Assembly (NCBI GenBank): GCA_001692895.1
Contig: KV748177.1
Span: 4,998,130 to 5,062,129 of the forward strand
Reading direction: 5' to 3'
Source: Cenococcum geophilum 1.58
Lineage: Eukaryota; Ascomycota; Dothideomycetes; Gloniales; Gloniaceae
DNA length: 64,000 nucleotides
How positions within the stretch are numbered: the first letter of the stretch is position 1; each line of letters opens with the position of its first letter. The notes below the pieces were generated by a model. That model did no database searches, was not told where the DNA came from, and saw only the letters and a list, made by a program, of their open reading frames with translations. This document shows positions 9,701 through 22,800 of this stretch, piece after piece. The position numbers and the translations under genes are program-made.

Positions 9701-11264
9701 GGTGGGAGGTCCGCAGGTTTCTTTACGGACTTTTATTAGGCCGTATTTTGCGGTATAAGGTTTATAATCTTCCTCAGCTTACGTTCTATTTTCCACAAGT
9801 TATCCTTCCGGTCTATTAGTTTAGTATAGCGTCTAGTATTCTTAGCCTTCCTTTATAGCTATATAGGGCTTAAGTTCTCTATAGGGAACTTAGGTAGATT
9901 ACTATTAACTTCCTAGGTCTCTAGTGCGGGTGGCGTAATATTAGTAGTCTAGGGTCGGCGTAGTATACGGATCCGTTGCAGATTAAGCTATATATCTTTC
10001 TTAAAGGCCTAGTCCCTACGCATAGCATTGGCCTAGTAAATAGTATTAATCTAGGGCCGTATAAGGTTTTCTATTATAATACTAATTTCTTTTATAAAGG
10101 AAGGGGTTAGGGATAGGGTTTTGGGCTAGAGTAGCTATCTACCCCGTATATTAAGCTGTAAGCCTAAATAGGCTAGCTATTTTCTCCTTAAGATTATATT
10201 ATAGCTTCCTAGGTCCATAATAAAAAAGGGGATATTATACTACCTTTATCTGTTAACACGAAGGTAAATCCGTAAGATAGTTGTAATAGGTAGCCCTATC
10301 CATCCATTATACCCGCGAATAGAAATTAGTTTAGGTAGTTCTTTAAGGGGTGCGTTTAAAAAGTTAGCCAGCTTTATAGTATACTAGGTGTCTATTAAGG
10401 TAAAGGCATTCGCTCTAGAGTTAGCTAAAGTAGAAGTTAAAACTTAATATCCATTATAAAATAAAGTATAAGGGATAGTGCAGCTTTTTCCACTAATTAG
10501 CCGACCTAGATTAATATGTAACATATTAATCCCTTTTAACCCTAGAGAGGAGTCTTTCTCTAGGGTTCCTCTTTTTCCAACTCCGTATTATCCTCCTAAA
10601 TTAACAGAACCTTATCTACTCTTGCCTTTATCGGGCAGTCTTTTATAAAATGGTTTTTCTAGCCGTATAAGAAGTAAGCTCCTTAGTTACTAAGGGCCTA
10701 TCTATAGGGGTCGCTATAGGTAGGCCGAGTATATACTAGGCCTATAGTAGGGCTAGCTATATAACTAGCTACTAGATTAACGGCGGGCTATATAGCTGGT
10801 GCTATAGAAGTTATAGATTATACTAGGGCACTACGGGCCGTTCTTATAGTGCTTATAGTCTAATTAAAAGAGTTTCTGGCTTTATACCGCTTAGCTTATG
10901 CCTTAATTTAACAAAGGCCTTAGTTAATAGCTAGATAGTAGTTTATAAGTACCTTTAGCGTCTATATAGTAGTATAAACTAGCAGTACAGCACGCTGTAG
11001 GTCTAGGGTAAGCTTATTAAAGAGGTCTGGCAGTAGGTCTTTATAGGGGATTTAGGCTTAGCTGGCTAGGTATAAAAAGCGGGTCTAAAAGGCTAAAAAG
11101 GTCTCCGTTATTTTTATATTTAGGCTTTTATAATTAAGGCGGGTATTTTATATCTTAAAGGGGTCCTTATAAATAGAAGATAGGTAATTAATTATTTCTT
11201 CTTCTAAGACGAAAGGGTCTGCTAAGTCTGCAGCGTATTACGGACGTAGGTGCGTCTAGGTATC
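9700..11264 (-). pseudogene. Gypsy-1 gag (C-terminal) and protease region
   Basis: About 10605-10690 on the minus strand reads as a CCHC zinc knuckle followed by D-C-P-I-K-A-R-V-D-K. The protease lies between this and RT at about 10000-10500, too damaged to place its active site. The gag N-terminal part is on the far side of Gypsy-2 at 22801-23417. Confidence 0.6.
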
Positions 11265-11479
11265 TATAAGGGGATCTTGTAGATAGGGGGCTATAAGGAC
11301 ACAATTGGAACAGAATAGATTAGTAAGAGAGACAAATCCTTAAGGAGGTAAGGCCTCTAGGATTGTGGAGACTATATACTACGGGCACGTGCCTCCGGCA
11401 CGTAACTGGTAATTATCTAAGGGGCATCCGGGGGTTATCCTAAGGGCAACCTAAGGTGTCCGCAATAATATCCCTTATA
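11265..11479 (-). repeat. Gypsy-2 LTR, left copy
   Basis: Pairs with 22581-22795. Differences are overwhelmingly C/T and G/A, and both terminal dinucleotide contexts are RIP-altered. Confidence 0.9.
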
Positions 11480-12032
11480 TTGCCCCCCCCTTCTTACGGT
11501 CGGCCCCCGATCGCTATTACTTTACGGTAGGGAGATTATAAGGGCTTATCCTAGAAGAGGTTTAGAGAGATATTAAAGAGGTATTGGTATACCGCTGTAT
11601 ATTATCTATCTATCTAACCCTTGCTTTAAACTCCTAAAAAACCTTAATAAGGAAAAAATATAACTAGAGAAAAGATGTAAGGATTACTAAAAGACCTATT
11701 AAAAGCCTACTAGAAGTATACTGGTAACTACCTAGGCTAATATATATTGGCAAAATATGGTACCCTTTTAATGGCCTCAATGGTTAGTAGTTAACGCAAT
11801 TGGCGCGCAGTTAAGGGCATTTGGCAACTTGACCAACTAGCCTATATTGTGTTTTTTTAATACACAGCCTGCGCGCAACCTGCCAGTAATTTGCGCATTT
11901 AGTAACCATAATTATATTTACCTCTTTTATACTAATAATATATTTTAAATAAATAAAAGCTATTTTAAAGCTATTTATAAGGCTAGCAAAATAAATATTA
12001 TTATTTTAGATAATTTAATATAATATAGCGAT

Positions 12033-12440
12033 GGTTCTCTTCTACCTATCTACCTATTAACTTACCTACCTGCCTGCATCGCCTACCTATTTATATCGCC
12101 TACCTATCTATATCTACCTGTCTATATTTACCTACCTATCTATATCTACTTACCTATCTATATTTACCTACCTATTAGTATTTACCTACCTATCTATATC
12201 TACTTACCTATCTGCATCTACCTACCTATTTATATCTACTTGTCTGCATCTACTTACCTATCTATATCTACCTACCTATTAGTATCTACCTACCTATCTA
12301 TATCTGCTTGCCTATCTATATTTACTTACCTATCTATATCTACCTACCTATTTATATCTACTTACCTATCTATATCTACCTACCTATTTATATCTACTTA
12401 CCTATTAGCATCTACCTGTTTATACCTACCTATTTATACT
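12033..12440 (-). repeat. SatTIR-2 array E: CTACCTACCTATCTATAT repeats
   Basis: Reverse complement of the GTAG/ATATAGAT type array at 1948-2272. The plus-strand Ser/Thr/Leu/Tyr frame across it is a repeat artefact. Confidence 0.9.
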
Positions 12441-12489
12441 ACCTTAATTTAATTAATTAATTAAATCGTTTATAGTGTTGGCTGGCTAG

Positions 12490-13200
12490 TCGTTATTATC
12501 TAGCTTTAGCAACGGTTATCTAGTTCTAGCAACAGTTATCTAGTTCTAGTAATAGTTGTCTGGCTCTGGCAACGGTTATCTAGTTCTAGTAATAGTTATC
12601 TAGTTCTGGCGACGGTTATCTAGTTCTAGTAACGGTTGTTTAGCTAGCAATAGTTGTCTAATTCTGGCGATAGTTGTCTAGTTCTAGTAACGGTCGTCTA
12701 GCTAGCGACAGTCGTCTGGTTCTAGTAATAGTTATCTAGCTAGTAACGGTTATCTAGTTCTAGCAACGATCGTCTAGCTCTAGCAACGGTTGTCTAGTTC
12801 TGGTAACGGTCGTCTAGCTAGTAATAGTTATCTAGTTTTAGCGACGGTCGTCTAGTTCTAGTAATAGTCGTCTAGTTCTAGCGACGGTTGTCTAGCTCTA
12901 GCAACGGTCGTCTGGTTCTAGTAACAGTCGTCTAACTAGCGACAGTTGTCTAGTTCTGGCGACGGTCGTCTAGTTCTAGTAACGGTCGTCTGGCTGGCGA
13001 CGGTCGTCTGGTTCTAGTAACGGTCGTCTAGCTGGCGACGGTCGTCTGGTTCTAGTAACGGTCGTCTAGCTAGCGACGGTCGTCTGGTTCTGGCGACAAT
13101 CGTCTAGCTTTAGCAACGGTCGTCTGGTTCTGGCGACGGTCGTCTAGTTCTGGCGACGGTCGTCTAGCTAGCGATAGTCGTCTAGTTCTAGTAACGGTCC
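12490..13200 (-). repeat. SatTIR-2 array C: 20-bp minisatellite, longest block
   Basis: About 35 imperfect units, reverse complement of array C1. Toward the right the units keep more CG and CA, so RIP damage is graded along the array. Confidence 0.9.
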
Positions 13201-13650
13201 TCTGCTGGCTGCCGTTCTAGTGCCTCCCTAGGTAGGGAGGATATAAAGAAGGAAGAAAGGGTAAAAAATAAGGTGGCTATATAGGGTAGAGGCACGTATA
13301 GAGGCTATTGGGAATATAGCGGGGACCCGATACAGAGCTTTATGTAGAGCCTCTATACGTAAAGCTTCGCGCAGAGCCTTGTACAGAGCCTCTATACGTA
13401 GAGCTTCTCGTAGAGCCTCGTGCAGAGCCTCTATACGTAGAGCTTCGCGCAGACCCTTGTATAGAGCTTCGTGTAGAGCTTTATATAGAGCCTCTGTACG
13501 TAGAGCTTTATATAGAGCCTTATATAGAGCCTTATGCGAAGCTTCGTGTAGAGCTTTATACAGAGCCTCTATGCGTAGAGCTTTATGCAGAGCCTCTATA
13601 CGCAGAGCTTTGTGTAGAGCTTTGTATAGAGCCTTATACAGAGCCTCTAA
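13200..13650 (-). repeat. SatTIR-2 spacer and array B
   Basis: 13200-13330 is the conserved spacer in reverse. 13330-13645 is the 12-bp array (AGAGCCTCTATACGT type). The plus-strand Arg-Ala-Ser frame here is an artefact. A 10-bp ATTATATAAG array follows at about 13665-13735. Confidence 0.85.
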
Positions 13651-13799
13651 GTAATAAGACTATAAGATTGTATAAGATTATATAAGATTATATAAGATTG
13701 TATAAGATTATATAAGATTATATAAGATTATATATAATAGTTAAATATATAGTATATAACTTTACCTTAATCGTACGTTAAGAAATATACAGTTAGCTT

Positions 13800-14280
13800 T
13801 TAAAGTTGTTAAGTAGGTTAACTGCATATCGAGTTAGTTAAATTATATGTTAAGTAGGTTAACTGCGTGTTAAGTTAATTAAATTACATATTAAGTAGGT
13901 TAACTGCGTGTTAAGTTAGTTAAATTGCATATTAAGTAGGTTAACTGCGTGTTAAGTTAGTTAAATTATATGTTAAGTAGGTTAACTGCGTGTTAAGTTA
14001 GTTAAATTGTATATTAAGTAGGTTAACTGCGTGTTAAGTTAGTTAAATTGCATATTAAGTAGGTCAACTGCGTGCGTGTTAAGTTAGTTAAATTGCATAT
14101 TAAGTAGGTCAACTGCGTATTAAGTTAGTTAAATTGCATATTAAGTAGGTCAACTGCGTGTTGAGTTAGTTAAATTACATATTAAGTAGGTCAACTGCGT
14201 ATTAAGTTAGTTAAATTGCATGTTAAGTAGGTCAACTGCGTGTTAAGTTAGTTAATTGCGTGTNGAGTTGGTTAAATTGC
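13800..14280 (-). repeat. SatTIR-2 array A: about 40-bp units
   Basis: Roughly eleven units of TTAAGTAGGTTAACTGCGTG plus TTAAGTTAGTTAAATTGCAT. It is longer than the matching array at 180-360. Confidence 0.9.
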
Positions 14281-14350
14281 ATGTCAATTACGCGAAACGC
14301 GAAAACCAAAGTCTACTTAAATCTCATCCTGCGAATATTTTCCCGATATA

Positions 14351-16440
14351 GGGATTTTTATGCAACTCTGCTTCTAAGCCTTTATGCTAGTCTATAATTA
14401 ATTACAAGTATTATAGGTAATTTAGTATTCTAGTATAGTTCCGTAAAACCTTTAGTATAGGATTTAACATACGGAGCCTTAGCTTACTGTTATCTTTAAT
14501 TACTAAGATATAGTTTATAATCTTTTCTTATAATCCTTTTCTTATAATCCCCTATATCACTAACGCATTACTTCTATATTTGCCCTTAGGTTATTAGATA
14601 CGGTTAAGGTATTAATTAGTTAGTTAAAAAGACTTATCTTTTAAGATTTGGTGCATGTGGTTTTAAATTTAGTAGTCCTATACTATATATTTGGCGTAGC
14701 TCTACTGCCTAGTAAACAGGGATATTTCGTAATAGCAATTATAGCTATTATACGATTATTAAGAACGTCTATAACGTTGTTCTTTAATATTATAGTATTA
14801 TTTTAGGTCTAATTTAACCTATATACGTCTTTAATTTAACGTTTTAATTGCCTTCCCCTGGCCGCATAGTTAGTTTTTATAAGAAAGTAATAGTTAAATA
14901 ACTTATACGCGTGTTTCCTTTCTTTTAAATAGCGCTATTATAACGGAGTTATATTAGTAAGGTTGCGGTTATTTACTGGAAGGGTATTGGAAGGTAAAGT
15001 ATAAAGACACCTTGCTTATTAAGCTGCTCCTTTTCTTAAATACCTTACTTCTCACTATTAACCGTCGTCCAATTTTGGACGTATCTTCGATATATTATTA
15101 AGATTTTCTTCTTTTTTATTAATAATTTAATATACCTCTTTATTCTCCTACTAACTGCTCTTTTAAGCAAATTCTATAGCGTATCCTAGCCCTACCTTTA
15201 TATATAGAACTCTAACCCCCGCTAACCCGTAACTAGTGCTAGTCCTACCTAAATAATTTTGCCTATACGTCTTTAAAAGACCTAAAATCTAATAATAGGA
15301 TTCTAGAGGCTTATAATAAGACGCACTACGTTAGATCTAATACCTTTAGTCCTTATAATTAATACATGCGTACTAAGAGCGGCAGTTATATTAAGGTAAG
15401 TTTTTCTATCCTTAATAGATTTCCATTACTAACTTTAAGCTTTAATAATAGCCTAGGCCTAAGTGGCGATGTTTCTTTAATGTCCTTAACTACTATATCG
15501 CCTAGGCTCTCTCTTATTCTAGTATAAATACTAAATAACTTAGCCGAATTTAAGACTATACTACGGCTATTTATACTGCCTATAATTCCTAGTAAGCTAG
15601 CTAGTAACGCCTAATATAAAAGCAAGATTAGTATACTAAGGATAGGGTAAGGGATAAGGGTAATAAGAAGAAGGTTACCATCTACTATAGGAAGGAGTTC
15701 GCGTATACGCGTTAAGTTTTAAAAGAGTATAATATAATGCGGTATTAAGTAGGTTACCCTTTAGGTACCTAGCGGATAGGTAACTAACGGTTGCCGTAGT
15801 AAGGTCTTGGTGGTTTTAAACTGTGCTAGCCAGCTAACGTCTCTGTTTATTCTAGGCTTAAGCGTGTCTTTATTAACTATAAGCTTACGCTATAAGAGCT
15901 TTATTGGTATTAGTTTGGACCTAATATTAGTATTAAGTGTTTAAGAGTCTCTGCTCTAGCTACACCTTATTATTTTACCCCTATTTTTATGCCTACTTAT
16001 ACGCCTACTAAGGCATCTAGATCCTATTTTTATTAGCCATTATTTAGTAGCCTAATAGATACTAATCCTACTCCTAATAATAATAGGGCGTAGTGGCTTT
16101 TTAGATTGGGCATTTATAGTTTAGACTTTTAGGATTTATTCTTATATATAGTAGCAATTAAGGACCTCAATTAGGTGCTTAGGAAGGCCTTAGAAGGCTT
16201 TTAGGAAGGGCTTAGGAGCCTTAGAAACAATATTCCTAGTATAAATTAATGAATGGGAATGCAATTCTAGTAAAATGCCCTATTAACTCTATGCTATATA
16301 TATAAAAAGGCTAAGGACCTATCCTACCTTAGGCTATATAGCCCTAATCCTTATAGTTTCTGGGGCTTATCCATTCTATATCTAATTTAACCTATTTACT
16401 CTTTTCGCAAGCTTTCTTTATAGGTCGCGATAACACCATA
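14351..16440 (-). other. Unresolved RIP-damaged 3' region of Gypsy-2
   Basis: This lies between the chromodomain end and SatTIR-2 and is extra relative to a usual Gypsy element. No LTR pair or domain could be placed. Parts of the plus strand between about 15950 and 16400 look protein-like but are broken by stops. It may be another element inserted before SatTIR-2, or a long 3' untranslated region. Confidence 0.4.
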
Positions 16441-16459
16441 GTATTAGAGCGCTTTTTAT

Positions 16460-19400
16460 AATTTATAAATTATGGACTTTGGTTCTAATATTCTTTTAAA
16501 ATATCTTTATAATAATTAAGGTAATTCTCTGGTTCCTATATAGAGTCCTTAGTAGGCTAGCCTAGCTATTTAACTTTAAATTAAAGCTTGTTCTTAATAG
16601 ACTTATAGCGTAGTATAGCTTTAACCTTATACCGCTCGCCCACNACCTTAGGGTGTTTAATTAGGCCTAGACGGAAGTTCTTTTCTAATAGTAGTCTATA
16701 CTATAGCTTTAGTAGGTTTATATAAAACACTAAATATATATAGGCTATAAATAGGGGTAGCTAGAGATAATAGGCTAGCTTACTAATTCGTTTCTTAACT
16801 TAGAAGGGACCTAGGTATCTTATATTAAGCTTCTTTAATAGTTAACGGGTTTTAATATTTATTAAACGTAATAGAACCTTATCGCCTACTCCAAAATGCT
16901 TGTTTTAGTACTTACGGTTATACTAAAGTCTCTACTACTCTTAGGCATCTTATAGGCTCTGCTTTATATACTTTTATTACCCCTTCTATTTCTAGAGGTA
17001 TCCTTATACTCTTTAGTGGATGTCCTTAGACTTCCCGGTAGGATCCTATAACTAATTATACGGCCTTAGCTAGTAATTATTAGGTATACTATTAAACCTA
17101 AATAGTTGGACGCCATAGGCAATCTAGATTAGTGTATACTTATACAATGTATATTACTTTAAATTGTAAGCGTACTCCGCGTATAGAAGTAGCTTATATT
17201 AGTTGTCTTGCTAGTAGTTTAAATATATCCGCAGGTAAGACTCCAGTTCTTAGTTCTAGCGTTTTGTTTGCCTATCCGTCTGCAAATAGAAAGCTGTACT
17301 ATAATAATAGTCTATCTTTAAATAGAAGCATAGATCTGACTAGTACTGGCTTATAAAGACGCTGCCCCTATTTATAATAATAGAGTGCGGCTAATCTACT
17401 TTAAGAAAGCATTTCTCCTTAATTAGGTTAGTGAGCTCTTATATATTAATCGTCTTGTTAATAGGAAAGTATTAGACGTACTTTAAAAACCTATTAATAA
17501 GTACGAGGACCAAATCGTATGTTTGTCTTTAGCCATTTTTAGATAGCAGGAGATCCGTAATAAAGTCTATAGCGTAATATTGCTATAGCTTACTAGCAGG
17601 GGGAACTAATTTAAGTAGACCCTATAGCTTATGCCTGCGGATCTTATATACTTAATACTTCTTATAATAGCTAATATACTCCTTTACTTTCTAATTAAGC
17701 CTTAGCTAATAGTATTTACACTAAAGTAATTCTACTGTCTTTGCTTAACTATAGTGGCCGCCTAGAGGATTATCGTAATTCTTTATAAGAATCTTCTATT
17801 ATAGATTTACTTTTTATAGCACCTAAACCTTACTACCTTTACGTAGTAGGCCCATCGGGTCTAGTTCCTAATGGTAGCGTCTAGCAGCTTCCTTTCTGTT
17901 ACGTTTCCGGTCTACTTTTGTATTAAGAATAGTATAGAAAGTGTCCCTCCGTTGTACCTTACGGATAAGATCCATTAACCCTTTAGATAGTTCCTAAGTA
18001 AAAGCTATTTTGTTCTATACTGCTCTAAGTATAAGACTAGATAGTACCATAGATTTTGTAACTCTTTAATGCGTATATATTAGGAAGGCCGCTATAAGGT
18101 TAAAGTCCTTTAGTTATTATAGGGCTCCGAGTTTCAATTGCTCTATAGCTTTACTATTAGTTTAAGGGGATAGCTTAGTAATTAGGGATAGTATATTACT
18201 AGGTTCTGAGAATGTATTAGGGACGTCCTGTCTAGGTATATTTAGACCCTTATCGGCAATGGACCGAGTACTAGCTAGAACGTTAATAGAAACTAATAGG
18301 GCTTATACCGCCTAAGACTTAGTATATAAAGCTATAGGTACTTAAGCATCCTATACCCGGAGCTTGTTCTATAATATAGGGAGTAAGATATCTATTATCT
18401 GTTTTCCTTCTCCCGTTTTAAAGCCTTTGGCATAGTTTGGCCGTTATAACGGTTTATTAGCAGGGTTATTTTTATTTTCCCCTAGCTTGTATTTAATCTT
18501 AAAATTAAATCGCGTAAGCTCCTCTGCCTATCTAGCTTATTAAGGTATAAGCTCCTTTATAGTTATAAAGTAGCGTAGATTATAGTAATCTAAGAGTATA
18601 TAAGTGGTATGGCTCGCGTGCTTAAGGTAATATCGCTACTATTTAAAGTAGTTAACTATAGCTAGCAGTTCCTTATTATGGGTATAATACCTAACTTTAG
18701 GTCCCTAGAATTTTCTATTATAAAATGCTACTGGTTTTTAATAGAGCTGGGTAGCGTCCGGATACCTATTAGGTTATAGTAAAATACCAGTAAGGGCAAA
18801 ATTTAATATATTAGTGATTATTATTAATGGCTAATCTAGGTTAAAATGCCGCAGTAATAGAGCTTTTATAAACTTTGCGCGAAGTTCCTAGAAGGCCTCC
18901 TAAACCTTTCTAGGCTATAACCATAGCTTATACTATTTAGTTAGTCCCTTTTTAGTTTTCTTTCTTGCCGCCTTTAAGCTTTTTGCTTCTTAGGTTAGGT
19001 CTTAGGAAGCTTTTATAATATAGTTAAATAAATATTAGGCGACGTCTGAGTAGTTATAGATAAAGCGCCTATAGAAATTGGTAAAGCCTAGAAATACTTA
19101 AATATTCTAGTAGCTCTTTGGCTCTGGCCACTTCTAGATTATCTATACTTATACTAAGTTTATAACTACACCTATAGGCGTTATAATATAACCTAGGAAC
19201 TTAACCTACTTAGTATTAAAGATATACTTTAACGCTTTAATATAGAGGCCCTAATTATTTAAACGTTCCAGTACTTCACGGACGTATTACTCGTGTTAAT
19301 CTTTATCTTCTAAGTAGATTAAGATGTTATCTAAATAGACGATATATATGCGGTTAACTAGTCCCCCTAAGGCTTTATAAATGTATGATTAGAATATTGT

Positions 19401-19950
19401 AGGCGTATTAGCTAGCCCAAAAGGCATTACTAGATACTTAAAGTGGCCGTATTAGGTTTTAAAAGCGGTTTTTTACTTATCCCCTTTTTTAATACGGAGC
19501 CTATAATAGGCGTCTTATAGATCTAACTTTATAAAGATCTTTGCCCTAAATAGTCGATCTAGCATTTTACTAACTAGTAATAGTAGGTAACTATTCTTAA
19601 TTGTAATCTTATTAAGACTATAATAGTCTACGTATAGCCTTATAGTTCTATCTGGTTTTAGGATAAAGAGGATTAGTACGCCTAACGGCAACTTATTAGG
19701 CCGGATCTATCCCTTTTCTAGTAAGCTATTAAGGTACTTCTATAGGATCTTAAGCTCTTTACGCGAGAGGTTATAGATAGAAAGGTTTAGTGGTTATTTA
19801 CCTTCTTCTAGATTAATTACGTAATTATACTCTAAGTTCTGCGGTAGGACTTTAGCTCTCCTACCTAAAAATACCCTTAGTAAGTTCCTTAGGCCTACTG
19901 GAATATTTAATAAATTAGGGTCGCGTTTATCTTTTATATTATCGTTAGGT
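16460..19950 (-). pseudogene. Gypsy-2 RT, RNase H, integrase and chromodomain
   Basis: On the minus strand about 19320-19365 reads Y-L-D-N-I-L-I-Y-L-E-D, the RT box with a RIP Asp-to-Asn change. About 17490-17590 reads the integrase stretch A-I-D-F-I-T-D-L with the first catalytic Asp. About 16480-16620 reads a chromodomain with V-K-(W)-L-G-Y-P and W/stop-E-P-E-N. Gag lies toward 20800-22500 and is too damaged to delimit. Confidence 0.75.
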
Positions 19951-22580
19951 AGGTCCCGGAGCTCTCTTAAGATGCTTATAGGCAGCGTTATACGCTATAG
20001 TGGTTGCTTATATATAGTTGCCACTATATATTAAACCGTTTTATACGGTAGCTAATAAAGGGTAAAGAACTCCTTAACGTAGCGTTTAAGGTGCTGTAGT
20101 ATACTCTCCGTATATTGCTTAAGCTAGAGTAACCTATAGCGGTTAAAGTATCTTATAAGATCCTTAAGATTGCCGCCTCCCTATAATATCTCTGTGATCT
20201 ATCTAGTAGTTCCCTATAGGGTCTCTATTATAGAGGAGTTATTACCTATATTAAGCTTTATACCTATTTTGCTATTAAATAGGGGTTAGATCTAATACTC
20301 CTTTAGGTATAGAGCGTACACTATTTTGCCTAGGGCTATATTCTCTAGGATATCCTTTAAGCTTATTAGTAATATACGCCCTTTTAAATCTTTATCATTT
20401 TACTATTTAAAGGCTCCTGTTTTAAAGCGTATCTTAAGATCTACTTCTATAAGCTAAGGGTATCTAAGGATAAGGTTATAACCTATAAAGTTAGCCGCCT
20501 AGAAGGGTTGCGGGCTAACCGCCTTAGTGTGGTTGTGTATATCGGCTACTAATACTATAAGCTTATAGGCACTATATAGCTTAATCCGATGCTTATCTAG
20601 GAAGCCTATAATAGGTTTCCGCTACCTTTATAATGGGATAAGTTTATGCTCTTTTACCAAATTATATTGTATAAGATTAATTTCGGCGCCGCTATTGTAT
20701 AGTGCTTAGAACTATTATATCTTACCTATAAAGAGTGTTATTTCTAGCTTAATAGTAATATAGAGAGTTTTTTCTTCTATATCTTGCCCTAGTTATAGCT
20801 AGGAGAGGTTTATAACTAGGGCTTTTCTTTTTTTAAATTATTAGTGCGGTTATCACCCTGCTTATTTTTCCAATAAAATCTACCTCTAGAGTTTTCTCTT
20901 AACTTCTTAAAGTATTTCCGTAAAGGTGCCAAATAGGTATTAGGTTGGCCCTAGGAGTTTTTCCCGTTATTTAAGGTTCCTAACTTTAACCCTTCTAAAG
21001 TTCTCTTTAAAAATGGCTTCTTTAAAGGTTAAGTCTACCCTACGTTACTGCTAAAGTACCCGCGCTTTTAGTGACCCCCTAGCTTCCTACTAAAAGAGGT
21101 CTAGTTTTTTACTATGTCTTTAGCGTTTAGAACTGCTCGTTTAAAATCCGTATATATAGTAATCCGCGATAGGGCTCCTACGCGCTTTATTTCGTTATAA
21201 ATTACTAGCTTAATTCTAGCCTAAATAAACCTAATCTTCTCCTTTTTATGGATGCTACCGTCCTTATTTTTAAAGAGCTCTAGATCTATCTGTTAAGTAT
21301 AAGTTTCTATAAAGTTTATAAACTGGCGGAAGTTATAGCGGTCTAGCTGTGTCCTATTCTAGAATAGCTCTATATTATTATATTATATAATATGCGGATT
21401 TTAAGTCTATTTCTTTAGGAAGGTTTGCAGCTGTGGCTATGTAGTAATTTACTCTTTATTAAGCTAATTAAGTGCAATCTAGTTTAGCGATTGGTCTTTA
21501 ATTTTGCTAATAATCCAGCGTATACGCTCTTTAGTATTATCTCGTATTATTAGCATCTTAAAGAAGTTATCTACCTTACGAACCTAATCGTCCAACTATT
21601 AGGCGTTAGGTCTATAGCAGAGTTCTAAACTACTAAAGGCCTTAGCCAGTTAGTCTATATTCTTTTTCTATTTATAGCGTAAATAACTCTTTAAGTCTTC
21701 TATACCTTTTTAGGTAGATACTAGGTAGCTCCCAGAAAGCCTTTAGCCTTAACTAGGTTATAAAAGAATTTACTTAGCTTAGATTAGACCCTACTAAATC
21801 TAAATTTACCCTTAGAGGGTTCTAATATATTTATTAGTAGCTTTCTCCTATATGGCTTCCAAGAGCCTTATAATAGCTTCCTAATATCTATCTTAAAAGA
21901 GATTAATATAGGGCTCTTAACCTTCTAAACTTAGGCTTAAGAAGGCTCCTGCTATAAAGGTAGTATTAGTACTAGTAGCTAGTATAGGCTTCCTAACGAG
22001 GCTTAGGTCCTAAGTTAGTAATTAGCTTAGATTACCTAAAGGGGTAGGCCTGCTTAGCTTATAAGCAGTTTATATACTGCTACTATACTAATTATAGGCT
22101 AGTGGTCTTCTGGGAGGGTTCCGGTTGGTTCCTTAGTTAGACGCGTTAGTGTATTTCTCTAGTATTTCTGGCTTAGGGGAAGATCTTAGAGTTGCCTTTG
22201 ACGCTTAATCTTCTAATTAGCCTAGGTGGGGCTAAAGGGGTTCCAGTTACTTTCTGGTAGTGTTATAACTGTTATAAAGGGTATTTACGTTTTCCTTAGT
22301 GGTAACTATAGGTGTATAAGAGTCTTCGAGCTTCTGGAGCATCTAGGTATTAAGGCTTATTTAGCCGTCTTACCTAGAGGGTTATATTGTCGCAATTTCT
22401 TGCTATTAAAGGGACCTTCCTGCCTTTACGCGACGGCTTTCCATAAGGTATCTATGGAGTTTCCGTTTAGGTTATCGCGAGATTTTAAGGGAGAATGGTG
22501 GTTGTTAACAAAAGATGTAAATAAATAATTTAGTCCTTAAAGCCGACTACCTTTCTAAAAAAGAGTAGGAAGGATTTAAA

Positions 22581-22795
22581 TGTAAGGGGATCTTATAGAC
22601 AGGGGGCTATAAGGATACGACTGGAATAGGATAAATTAGTAAAAGAGACGAATCCTTAAGGAGGTAAGGCCTTTAGGATTGTGGAGACTATATACTACGG
22701 GTATATGCCTTTAGCACGTGACCGGCGACTATCTAAGGGGCGTCCGGGGTTTGTTCTAAGGGCAACCCAAGGTGTTCGCAATAATATCCCTTACA
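22581..22795 (-). repeat. Gypsy-2 LTR, right copy (5' LTR in element sense)
   Basis: TGTAAGGGG...CCCTTACA, followed by TSD GTATC. It is less RIP-mutated than the left copy. Confidence 0.9.
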
Positions 22796-22800
22796 GTATC

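Larger units (their letters stand above)
11745..14348. mobile_element. SatTIR-2: smaller minisatellite TIR element, inverted relative to SatTIR-1
   Basis: Ends are TATTGGCAAAATAT on the left and, reverse-complemented, TATCGGGAAAATATTCG on the right, with TA on both sides (11743-11744 and 14349-14350). Reading from the right end inward gives the same order as SatTIR-1: the shared GCGTTTCGCG block, array A, array B, spacer, array C, a D fragment, a CTAC array, then the G-type end. Only one module is present, so the element is 2.6 kb rather than 5 kb. It inserted into the 3' region of Gypsy-2. Confidence 0.7.
11265..22795 (-). mobile_element. Gypsy-2: chromodomain Gypsy retrotransposon nested in Gypsy-1
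   Basis: LTRs of 215 bp lie at 11265-11479 and 22581-22795, flanked by GTATC (11260-11264 and 22796-22800). The right LTR keeps TGTAAGGGG...CCCTTACA; the left shows RIP versions TATAAGGGG...CCCTTATA. The C-run at 11483-11490 is the minus-strand polypurine tract. Domain order from the right is gag, RT, integrase, chromodomain. Without SatTIR-2 the element is about 8.9 kb, unusually long, because about 2.3 kb lie between the chromodomain and the left LTR. Confidence 0.9.

Noticed and set aside
22226..22528. 100-aa plus-strand frame before the Gypsy-2 right LTR
   Set aside because: Opposite to gag of Gypsy-2, no domain, in RIP-damaged DNA. Chance frame.
11265..22795. Interpretation of the 215-bp duplicate as a segmental duplication of Gypsy-1 gag
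   Set aside because: Both copies have TGTAAGG...CCTTACA-type ends and a shared GTATC flank, so they are the LTRs of a nested element.
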